From assembly GCA_947487955.1 (NCBI GenBank), contig CANKYV010000013.1:1-44204 (forward strand): a stretch of DNA of 44,204 nucleotides. The letters run 5' to 3'. Both the position numbers and the translations under genes were made by a program. Source of the stretch: Alphaproteobacteria bacterium. GTDB lineage: Bacteria > Pseudomonadota > Alphaproteobacteria > Paracaedibacterales > CAITNM01. Numbering within the stretch: the first letter of the stretch is position 1; every line of letters begins with the position of its first letter. Below the pieces are notes generated by a model that did no database searches, was not told where the DNA came from, and was given only the letters and a program-made list of their open reading frames with translations. Below, piece by piece: positions 1 through 6,327 of this stretch.

Positions 1-83
1 GCGGACAGCCAATAAATCCCTCAACAGAAGGTACGCACAGCTTGGTCAGAGGAATAATCCCTGAGTACAGGCGAGTGACGGAT

Positions 84-208
84 GCCCAGTAGTAATGGGC
101 GGATGCTCGGTAGTAACGAGCGTAACTCCAGTCGTAATGGAGGAATGTCAGGTCTGACAAACCGACGGATGTCCAGTGGTAATGGACGTAGCCCTGGTCG
201 TAACAGGG
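84..208 (+). other. Array of six short hairpins, ~21-nt period (candidate structured RNA)
   Basis: H1 is 84-100 (GCCCA-GTAGTAA-TGGGC). H2 is 105-121 (GCTCG-GTAGTAA-CGAGC). H3 is 126-142 (CTCCA-GTCGTAA-TGGAG). H4 is 147-166 (GTC, bulged A, GGT-CTGACAA-ACC-GAC). H5 is 171-187 (GTCCA-GTGGTAA-TGGAC). H6 is 192-208 (CCCTG-GTCGTAA-CAGGG). Loops start at 89, 110, 131, 154, 176 and 197. Stem sequences change between units with compensating changes on the other side, while the loop stays GTNGTAA in five of six. This is the signature of selected base pairing. The right copy (43997-44121) keeps every stem and differs only at loop or bulge bases. Whether it acts as RNA or as protein-bound DNA is not decided by the sequence. 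Confidence 0.8.
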
Positions 209-232
209 TAAGAGGTTTCTACGGTACTACTA

Positions 233-314
233 AGGCGAGAGAAAAAAGAAAAGGAAACGAAGAGAAAAGGAAGCAGCAAGTAGGAAGAAAAAAGAAGTAA
301 GGAAAAGACAGAGG
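233..314 (+). other. Polypurine tract in the terminal repeat
   Basis: About 80 nt that are nearly all A and G on the plus strand, with only a handful of scattered pyrimidines. It follows the hairpin array directly. The right copy has the same tract (purine on the minus strand) with a 5-nt insertion. It could act as an unstructured tail of a transcript, a triplex-prone DNA segment, or a simple linker. Confidence 0.7.
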
Positions 315-321
315 CCCCAAC

Positions 322-487
322 CGTCTTTGCGAGGACCAAAGGAGCGCGGCAATCCCCGGATCACCACGACCACTATGTGGTCTCGTGAAGACGTAGCGGT
401 ATGAAAATTCGTCTTTGCGAGGACCGAAGGGACGTGGCAATCTCTATTTCGTCATCCTGAGCGAAGCATAGCTTCGCGTGAGGATCC
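322..487. repeat. Cluster of REP-like palindromes, left
   Basis: Two imperfect palindromes of the form CGTCTTTGCGAGGACC...GGCAATC lie at 322-354 and 410-442. Between them a GACCAC-TAT-GTGGTC hairpin occupies 368-382. A third palindrome is at 450-487, with core GCGAAGC-ATA-GCTTCGC (461-477) inside an outer ATCCT/AGGAT pair. They resemble the small dispersed palindromes common in AT-rich symbiont genomes. None is coding. Confidence 0.7.
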
Positions 488-524
488 ATTCGAACTCTTC
501 TATAGGCTCCCCGTTACAAACGTC

Positions 525-545
525 GTTCCGTTAAAAAACGGGAAC
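525..545. other. Hairpin in the ctaA upstream region
   Basis: GTTCCGTT-AAAA-AACGGGAAC forms an 8-bp stem with one bulged G. A wider CCCCGTT (509-515) / AACGGGG (543-549) pairing competes with it. No T-run follows, so it is probably part of the repeat-rich end rather than an intrinsic terminator. I see no clear gene or promoter in 488-631. Confidence 0.45.
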
Positions 546-631
546 GGGGTCTAGTGAGTAATGTCATCAAACTCACTTGCTGAAAATACTTCACTACCTT
601 ACGTTAGAATAAACTTTCAAAAATTCTTTTT

Positions 632-1588
632 GTGACACTTATAACAGCTTGGTTAAAATCTTTAATTACTGCAGTTATGCTGATGATTATTGTAGGAGGC
701 GCAACACGCCTTACTCACTCTGGCCTTTCTATGGCTGAGTGGAAACCTTTAACCTTATTGCCACCTATCACACAGCAAATGTGGGAAAAAGAATTCAATA
801 CATATCAACAAACACCTGAATACAAATACGTTAACAAAGATATATCGCTAAATGAGTTCAAAAGTATTTACTGGTGGGAATACGGGCATCGTTTACTTGG
901 TAAACTTACAGGATTACTTATTCTTCTTCCTTTGATTTTTCTATTTAAAGACATTCCTGCATGGCTTAGAAAACGCCTTGTTACTATTTTTGCACTTGGT
1001 GGAACTCAAGGAATTATTGGTTGGTGGATGGTTAAAAGTGGCTTAAAAGCAGACCCCACTGTTAGCCATTTTCGCTTATGCGTACATTTGGTCATGGCGT
1101 TTATCATATTATCAATGCTACTTAGATCTTTGTGGAAATTAGAAGGTAAATCCTTTAAAAGGATTCAGATTAAAGACATCGTGCTACTAATGTTAATTGG
1201 GCTTACTATCATTTACGGAGCATATGTTGCAGGTCTAAAGGCAGGGCTTATATACAATACATTTCCTTTAATGGAAGGACAGTTGATACCAGCAGAATGG
1301 AATTTCCATCATCCTCTCTGGACAAATTTCATTAATAATCCAGCTACAGTACAATGGATACACCGACTACTAGCATTCACAGCAGTGAGTTATTCACTAA
1401 TTTTATGGATAAAATACGGATCAACATATAAAATTTCAACTCTCTTTCTAATCATTCAGGCGGTACTTGGCATTTCAACATTATTACTTCACGTTCCACT
1501 AATGATTGCTTTATTACACCAAGCATGGGCGATGATTGTGTGGCTGGTAAGCTTAAGAACTATTTGGATAAAAGAAATTGATTTGTAA
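632..1588 (+). CDS. ctaA: Heme A synthase (COX15/CtaA)
   Basis: Converts heme O to heme A for the aa3-type cytochrome oxidase, in the inner membrane. The 318-aa protein is almost entirely hydrophobic, with about eight membrane segments. The family signature GGATRLTHSGLSM...WKP is at residues 22-38. The heme-ligand histidines fit H86 (WEYGHRL), H152, H244 (QWIHRLLAF) and H296 (LLHQAWA). There is no extracellular Cys pair, as in the mitochondrial/alphaproteobacterial type. The start is GTG at 632; in-frame codons run back only to a stop at 605-607 and no ATG is available, so the exact start is uncertain. It is followed 15 nt later by the cNMP-binding gene. Identification is firm. Confidence 0.93.
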   Translation: MTLITAWLKSLITAVMLMIIVGGATRLTHSGLSMAEWKPLTLLPPITQQMWEKEFNTYQQTPEYKYVNKDISLNEFKSIYWWEYGHRLLGKLTGLLILLPLIFLFKDIPAWLRKRLVTIFALGGTQGIIGWWMVKSGLKADPTVSHFRLCVHLVMAFIILSMLLRSLWKLEGKSFKRIQIKDIVLLMLIGLTIIYGAYVAGLKAGLIYNTFPLMEGQLIPAEWNFHHPLWTNFINNPATVQWIHRLLAFTAVSYSLILWIKYGSTYKISTLFLIIQAVLGISTLLLHVPLMIALLHQAWAMIVWLVSLRTIWIKEIDL

Positions 1589-1603
1589 AAAATTAACTTA
1601 TTA

Positions 1604-1993
1604 ATGGCACAATACCTTAGAGAATTAGATATTGTTGATCATATGAGTGAAATTCAGAGTCGCTGTATGTATAATGCAGGTGATGCCATCCTAGAAGAAG
1701 GGCATCCAGGAAGTCATATCTGCATCATTGAAAAAGGTAAAGTTGAGGTTTGGAAGAGCGATTCTGGAGGTAAAAAAATCGTACTTGGCTCTCTATCAGC
1801 AGGCCAAATATTTGGCGAAATGTCTATCATCGATAAATCTCCAAGAGCTGCAACAGTAACTGCCATTGAGCCAACAATAATTATTAATATTGATGGAGAT
1901 AAGCTTCTTGAGGCATTAAGGCAATGTCCTCCTATTATTGCAACTTTACTAAAAACGCTTATCACAAATCTTAAAAACGCTCAATCAAAGTAA
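1604..1993 (+). CDS. Single-domain cyclic nucleotide-binding protein
   Basis: A 129-aa protein made only of a CRP-type cyclic nucleotide-binding beta-barrel. The phosphate-binding cassette is seen as FGEMSIIDKSPRAATV at residues 70-85, with the usual G71-E72 and R81-A82-A83. No helix-turn-helix, kinase or channel domain follows, so it must act through a partner, or it marks a shared fold without classical cNMP binding. It may share a transcript with ctaA (15-nt gap). It converges on and overlaps the 3' end of corC by 9 nt. Which ligand it binds cannot be told from the sequence. Confidence 0.85.
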   Translation: MAQYLRELDIVDHMSEIQSRCMYNAGDAILEEGHPGSHICIIEKGKVEVWKSDSGGKKIVLGSLSAGQIFGEMSIIDKSPRAATVTAIEPTIIINIDGDKLLEALRQCPPIIATLLKTLITNLKNAQSK

Positions 1994-2803
1994 CGGACGC
2001 ATTTTTAAACGGCGGATACGACGAGGATCAGCTTCTAGGACTTCAAATTCGCCCCCTTCAGGATGACAAATAATTTCCCCGCGTACTGGCACTCGCCCAG
2101 CTAAAAAGACAACCAAGCCACCAATCGTGTCGATATCGTTATCCTCCACACTCAGCATAGGAAAACTGCCTAGAACCTCTTGCAGCTCCTCTAAAGGAAC
2201 TCGCCCATCTGTTATGACCGTTCCATCTGCTTTAATCTCAATTTGTTTTGAATCTTGCTCAGTTGCATCTTGAATATCGCCAATCACTTCACTAATGACA
2301 TTAGAAAAAGTAACTAACCCATCTATGCCGCCATATTCATCAACAACAAAGGCAATCCGCGAAGCAGATTCTCGCATTTGCACGAGCAAATCAAGGGTAC
2401 GCATCGATGGCGGTATGAACAGTACATCTTTGACCAAATGTTTAATTGGCGTTTGTCGTCCACTTTGGATCCAGGATAATACGTCTTTTATGTGAATAAC
2501 CCCAACTATATGGTCTAAAGTATCACTACAAATAGGCAAAAAACTCAGATTATGCTTAACCATAAGTTGAATCATTTCATCTGCATCGCCTGTAATAGAA
2601 GACGAAATAATATCTGCTCTTGGAATCATTACATCTTGAGCTGTCAAATCGCGTAAATTTAAAACATTTTCTAAGAGAGCGCGCTCACCAGACTCTATCG
2701 ACGGCTCTTCTTCTTCACTCTCTTCAATCAACTCTTCAATTGTACCTCGAAGAGTTTCTGGTTCAGATTTTTTAAAAAATTTTATTAGATTTTTGATTGC
2801 CAT
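1985..2803 (-). CDS. corC: CorC/HlyC-family CBS-domain protein
   Basis: A 272-aa soluble protein with two CBS domains (about residues 55-180) and a C-terminal CorC_HlyC transporter-associated domain (about 190-270). It lacks the DUF21 membrane domain that longer relatives have. The family is linked to magnesium/cobalt efflux and is often annotated as hemolysin TlyC, although that activity is poorly supported for most members. It is the last gene of mucR-miaB-phoH-ybeY-corC, starting 2 nt after the ybeY stop. In many alphaproteobacteria an lnt gene follows here; in this window it does not. Confidence 0.9.
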   Translation of the reverse strand: MAIKNLIKFFKKSEPETLRGTIEELIEESEEEEPSIESGERALLENVLNLRDLTAQDVMIPRADIISSSITGDADEMIQLMVKHNLSFLPICSDTLDHIVGVIHIKDVLSWIQSGRQTPIKHLVKDVLFIPPSMRTLDLLVQMRESASRIAFVVDEYGGIDGLVTFSNVISEVIGDIQDATEQDSKQIEIKADGTVITDGRVPLEELQEVLGSFPMLSVEDNDIDTIGGLVVFLAGRVPVRGEIICHPEGGEFEVLEADPRRIRRLKMRPLL

Positions 2804-2805
2804 AA

Positions 2806-3318
2806 TTACTGATAAGGATCGTTAACGTTAAGAGATTGTAAGATTTTTACTTCTTTTTCCTTCATACACTCCTCTTCTTCATCAGATTCATGATCATATC
2901 CTAACAAGTGCAACATACCATGAACGACTAAATGATTAAAGTGATCTAGGAAGGGTTTTTTTTCATTTTTTGCTTCTTCAAGTAGCGTCTCAAAAGCTAA
3001 AACAAGGTCCCCAAGCATAACAGGATGAACTTGTACTTTATGCAAAAAACGTAGTTCTTCTTCACTTAAATTTGGAAAAGATAATACATTTGTTGGCTTA
3101 TCTTTTCCTCGATATTCTGAGTTTAAGGCTTGAATTTCAGCATCATTTGTAAGCAAAATGCTGATTTCCACTCTTGTTTGCATTTTTAGCTCATCAAGCA
3201 CATGTTGAACAATTTTATGTAATAAACTGTGCCATTGATCTGGTGTATACCATTCAAGCCAACGCTCATCATCAACATCAATCAACACATCAAGATTACT
3301 GCTATCATCAAGCATCAT
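2806..3318 (-). CDS. ybeY: Endoribonuclease YbeY
   Basis: A 170-aa zinc-dependent endoribonuclease involved in 16S rRNA 3'-end maturation and ribosome quality control. The metal site is plain: HGMLHLLGYDH with H133, H137 and H143 in the H-x3-H-x5-H pattern. The preceding NSEYRGKDKPTNVLSFP segment (from about residue 66) is also characteristic. Its ATG overlaps the phoH stop by 4 nt, so the two are translationally coupled. The phoH-ybeY pairing is conserved in most bacteria. Confidence 0.95.
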   Translation of the reverse strand: MMLDDSSNLDVLIDVDDERWLEWYTPDQWHSLLHKIVQHVLDELKMQTRVEISILLTNDAEIQALNSEYRGKDKPTNVLSFPNLSEEELRFLHKVQVHPVMLGDLVLAFETLLEEAKNEKKPFLDHFNHLVVHGMLHLLGYDHESDEEEECMKEKEVKILQSLNVNDPYQ

Positions 3319-4289
3319 TGCGTTTTCATTTCTTTATCATAGGCAACAACAATTTTAGAGACTATTGGGTGCCGCACCACATCATGTTCATCAAAAACAA
3401 TAAAACTAATATCTGGAATATTTTTTAAAATTCTTACAGCTTGCTTCAAGCCTGATTCTATACCAATTGGCAAATCAATCTGAGAAAGATCACCTGTGAT
3501 AACCATACGAGCATTATGTCCAAGCCTTGTTAAAAACATCTTCATTTGCACAGGGGTAGTATTTTGCGCCTCATCTAATATCACAAAAGCATTAGAAAGA
3601 GTTCGTCCTCGCATGAAAGCAAGAGGTGCAACTTCAATTTCACCATTTGTAAGGCGTCGCTCAACCTGATCTGCAGGTAGCATATCATGCATAGCATCAT
3701 AAAGAGGTCGCAAATATGGATCAATTTTTTCTCGCATATCACCTGGTAAAAATCCAAGTTTTTCACCAGCTTCAACAGCTGGACGCGTTAGAATAATTTT
3801 ATCAATTTTACCAGCAATTAGCATGGATACTCCAACTGCCACAGCAAGATATGTCTTTCCAGTACCAGCAGGGCCAATTCCAAAAATCATATCTTTATTT
3901 TGCATGGCACTAAGATATTCACCTTGATTAACAGAACGCGGAAAAATGATTTTCCTTTTTGTCGCAATGCTAATTTTTCCATTTGGAATGTTGGCTTCAT
4001 TTTGATGAAAACTAACAGAGCTGCTCACAATGCGAATTGCATCTTCAAGGCTAAGAGCATCAACTTCTTTACCTTTTGTTAGCTGTGCATATAAATACTG
4101 TAATGTATTTCTTGCATAATCAACGTCAGAATCAGAGCCATTTATTGAAATGTGGTTACCACGTACGGCAATAGAAACACCAAAACGGTTTTCTATTTGG
4201 GCAATGTTTGCATCACCTGGACCAACAAGTTGAGAAAATAATATATTATCTGGAAATTCTAAATGCTGGGTACTATCGTGATCGTTCAA
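3315..4289 (-). CDS. phoH: PhoH-family ATPase
   Basis: A 324-aa PhoH-like P-loop ATPase with a helicase-type fold, thought to act in RNA metabolism together with YbeY. The N-terminal about 100 residues resemble a KH-like domain (IAQIENRFGVSIAVRGNHI). Walker A is GPAGTGKT at residues 139-146 and Walker B is VILDEAQN with D239-E240. The TRPAVEAGEKLGFLPGD block is typical of the family. It overlaps miaB by 4 nt upstream and ybeY by 4 nt downstream. Confidence 0.94.
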   Translation of the reverse strand: MNDHDSTQHLEFPDNILFSQLVGPGDANIAQIENRFGVSIAVRGNHISINGSDSDVDYARNTLQYLYAQLTKGKEVDALSLEDAIRIVSSSVSFHQNEANIPNGKISIATKRKIIFPRSVNQGEYLSAMQNKDMIFGIGPAGTGKTYLAVAVGVSMLIAGKIDKIILTRPAVEAGEKLGFLPGDMREKIDPYLRPLYDAMHDMLPADQVERRLTNGEIEVAPLAFMRGRTLSNAFVILDEAQNTTPVQMKMFLTRLGHNARMVITGDLSQIDLPIGIESGLKQAVRILKNIPDISFIVFDEHDVVRHPIVSKIVVAYDKEMKTQ

Positions 4290-5641
4290 ATACGCTCTCC
4301 GCTCAAGCTGTTTCCGAATCCATGTTTTATTTTAACGTCTAAAAAGTTACCAAATAATGAAGAATCACCATCAAATGTCACTGATTGCATATAAGCAGTT
4401 TTACCAATAATCTGTCCTGGTAATTTGCCCTCTCTATCAAATAAAACTTCCAATGTTTGCCCAACCTTGGACTGATTGAAAGCAATTTGCTGCTCGTTTA
4501 CTAGGTGTTGCAACTCGGCAAGTCGCGTTACTTTTATGTCATCTGCTACTTGTGTTTGCAAAATGCTCGCAGGTGTGCCCGGACGAGGACTGTACTTAAA
4601 AGAATAAGCTTGCGCATAACCAACTTCTTTTATCAGCTCAAGAGTATCTTGATGATCTTTAGCTGTTTCCCCAGGATACCCGACAATAAAATCTGAAGAA
4701 AAGGCTATATCAGAACGTGCAGCTCTTAATTTTTCAATGATTTTCAAATAATCAACTACTTTATGCTTTCTATTCATTGCATCAAGGATACGATCACTAC
4801 CTGATTGAACAGGCAGATGTAAAAAAGGCATCAATTGCTCAACATCACGATGAGCATTGTAGAGTTCATCATGCATATCAAGCGGATGAGACGTTGTATA
4901 ACGAATACGTCTTAATCCTTCTAATTCAGCAAGTGAATAAATTAATCGACCTAACGACCATTCATTCCCGTCAAGCCCTTCTCCATGGTAACCATTCACA
5001 TTTTGCCCAAGCAAAGTAACTTCTTTAGCGCCTAGTGAAATTAAATGTTTTGTTTCTTGAAGTATTTCCTTAACAGACCTTGAGTACTCCGCACCACGAG
5101 TGTACGGCACAACACAAAAATGACAAAATTTATCACACCCTTCTTGCACTGAAATAAAGGCGCTTACTGGCGTTTTGTCAGTCGATGGTAAAAAGTCAAA
5201 CTTACTTACTGTGGGAAACTGGGTATCAACTACTTTGCGTCGTTTACCTTTTACTTTATGTTCAACTTGAGCCAGCATTTCAGGCAAACGATGATAGCTT
5301 TGAGGTCCAAACACCATATCAACATACGGAGCTTGCCGCGTGATTTCTTCACCTTCAGCTTGGCCAACACAACCACCAACAGCAATAATCATGTCGTTAT
5401 TTTTATCTACTTTTTTTCGATTTTTTTTTACGACAGACAAACGCCCTAAATCTGAAAAAACCTTATGTTCTGCTTTTTCACGAATATGACAAGTATTGAG
5501 GATTGCAACGTCTGCATCTTCTGGAGTTTCTGTAATCGTGTACCCATGCGGTTTAAGTAAATCGGCCATCTTCTGCCCGTCATAGACGTTCATCTGACAG
5601 CCGTAATTTTTTACATAAACTTTTTGTGAATTAGCGCTCAT
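4286..5641 (-). CDS. miaB: tRNA-2-methylthio-N6-isopentenyladenosine synthase MiaB
   Basis: A 451-aa radical-SAM methylthiotransferase that adds the 2-methylthio group to i6A37 of tRNAs. The N-terminal UPF0004 domain supplies the first cluster through C15, C51 and C91. The radical-SAM cluster is C169-x3-C173-x2-C176 (EGCDKFCHFC). A TRAM-like segment ends the protein. It starts 7 nt after the mucR stop. No miaA is present in the window. All six cluster cysteines are intact. Confidence 0.96.
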   Translation of the reverse strand: MSANSQKVYVKNYGCQMNVYDGQKMADLLKPHGYTITETPEDADVAILNTCHIREKAEHKVFSDLGRLSVVKKNRKKVDKNNDMIIAVGGCVGQAEGEEITRQAPYVDMVFGPQSYHRLPEMLAQVEHKVKGKRRKVVDTQFPTVSKFDFLPSTDKTPVSAFISVQEGCDKFCHFCVVPYTRGAEYSRSVKEILQETKHLISLGAKEVTLLGQNVNGYHGEGLDGNEWSLGRLIYSLAELEGLRRIRYTTSHPLDMHDELYNAHRDVEQLMPFLHLPVQSGSDRILDAMNRKHKVVDYLKIIEKLRAARSDIAFSSDFIVGYPGETAKDHQDTLELIKEVGYAQAYSFKYSPRPGTPASILQTQVADDIKVTRLAELQHLVNEQQIAFNQSKVGQTLEVLFDREGKLPGQIIGKTAYMQSVTFDGDSSLFGNFLDVKIKHGFGNSLSGERI

Positions 5642-5648
5642 GCCCTAT

Positions 5649-6125
5649 TTATTTAGAAACAGCAGCAACTTGGCTAACAGCGCCTTTTGATTGGTCAATA
5701 AATTGAACGCGCTTACGACGACCTGTTTGACCAAGACCTGTATTTTTAGCAATCTGACTACGGCGACGCGCGTAATTTGGAGCAACCACTGGATAATCAG
5801 GAGCTAATCCCCAGCGCTCTCTGTACTCATCAACGCTCATTTTGTAAACTGTATTCAAGTGACGCTTCAACATTTGAAGTTTCTTACCATCTTCCAAGCA
5901 AACGATATAATCATCTTTTATAGATTCTTCAATCGGTACAGCTGGAACAAGTGGGCCAGATTTACGGAAGCCATGACCATGACGAACTAAATCCTGCACA
6001 GCACTATGTACTTTTTGCATGATACCCTGAATATCTGTAACTTCCACAGAATGATTACTAACATAAGCACATACTATATCGGCAGTGATGTTAAGAACAT
6101 CTAATTGAGATGTTGATTCAGTCAT
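5649..6125 (-). CDS. mucR: MucR/Ros-family transcriptional regulator
   Basis: An alphaproteobacterial zinc-finger-like DNA-binding protein that usually binds AT-rich promoters, controlling cell-cycle and surface genes. The core is VCLEDGKKLQMLKRHL, followed by DEYRERWGLAPDYPVVAPNY. The finger reads C-x2-D-x9-H, and the usual HY or HH after it is VY, so one expected histidine is missing. I prefer the ATG at 6125 (MTESTSQLDVLNITADIV), which matches the usual N-terminus and has AGG 6 nt upstream. An ATG at 6140 is possible. It heads a five-gene minus-strand operon and is divergent from the divL-like gene, 200 bp away. Confidence 0.9.
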   Translation of the reverse strand: MTESTSQLDVLNITADIVCAYVSNHSVEVTDIQGIMQKVHSAVQDLVRHGHGFRKSGPLVPAVPIEESIKDDYIVCLEDGKKLQMLKRHLNTVYKMSVDEYRERWGLAPDYPVVAPNYARRRSQIAKNTGLGQTGRRKRVQFIDQSKGAVSQVAAVSK

Positions 6126-6261
6126 ACATAACCTATTCATTATTTAAACATGTTACACTTATAAGTATTCTCAATTGAAAACGCAATCTATTTTTTCAGT
6201 AAATCATACTTTTTTTTATTTCGAATTGAAAAAAAAGCTGATTAAGTATTTTAAAGTACTA

Positions 6262-6327
6262 CCCTTTCCTCTTTGCAAGAATCAAATGCCAAGTTAGAAT
6301 AATTAGGAAAGGGCTTATGTAGTTTTG
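6262..6327 (+). promoter_or_regulatory. Leader hairpin able to cover the divL ribosome binding site
   Basis: CCCTTTCCT at 6262-6270 is an exact reverse complement of AGGAAAGGG at 6305-6313, which is the only good Shine-Dalgarno sequence before the TTG start at 6325. The 34-nt loop between them could fold further. An ATG followed directly by TAG lies at 6317-6322, between the Shine-Dalgarno and the start. If transcription starts upstream of 6262, a 9-bp stem would block ribosome access. No known riboswitch is recognised. Confidence 0.5.

Larger units (their letters stand above)
1..353 (+). repeat. Left copy of terminal inverted repeat with hairpin array
   Basis: This stretch recurs in reverse complement at 43847-44204. 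By eye the copies differ by six substitutions (positions 112, 150, 156, 157, 308, 318) and one 5-nt insertion in the right copy. The order inside is a 5' segment with one hairpin (46-64), six hairpins (84-208), a short unpaired stretch, a polypurine tract (about 233-314) and a REP-like palindrome from 322. A 72-codon ORF from 82 spans the hairpins, but the 5-nt insertion ends it early in the right copy, so a structured RNA or DNA element is more likely than a protein. I recognise no known family. Function unknown. Confidence 0.9.

Noticed and set aside
84-208. CRISPR array
   Set aside because: The 21-nt units are hairpins with variable stems and constant loops, with no 25-35-nt identical repeats, no unique spacers of fixed length and no cas genes.
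1-353. Group II intron or IS end
   Set aside because: No intron 5' consensus, no domain V, no reverse transcriptase or transposase frame, and no target-site duplication can be seen.
148-440. Open frames on the minus strand across the left repeat
   Set aside because: They run through hairpins, the polypurine tract and REP-like palindromes, give low-complexity products and are not preserved in frame in the right copy.
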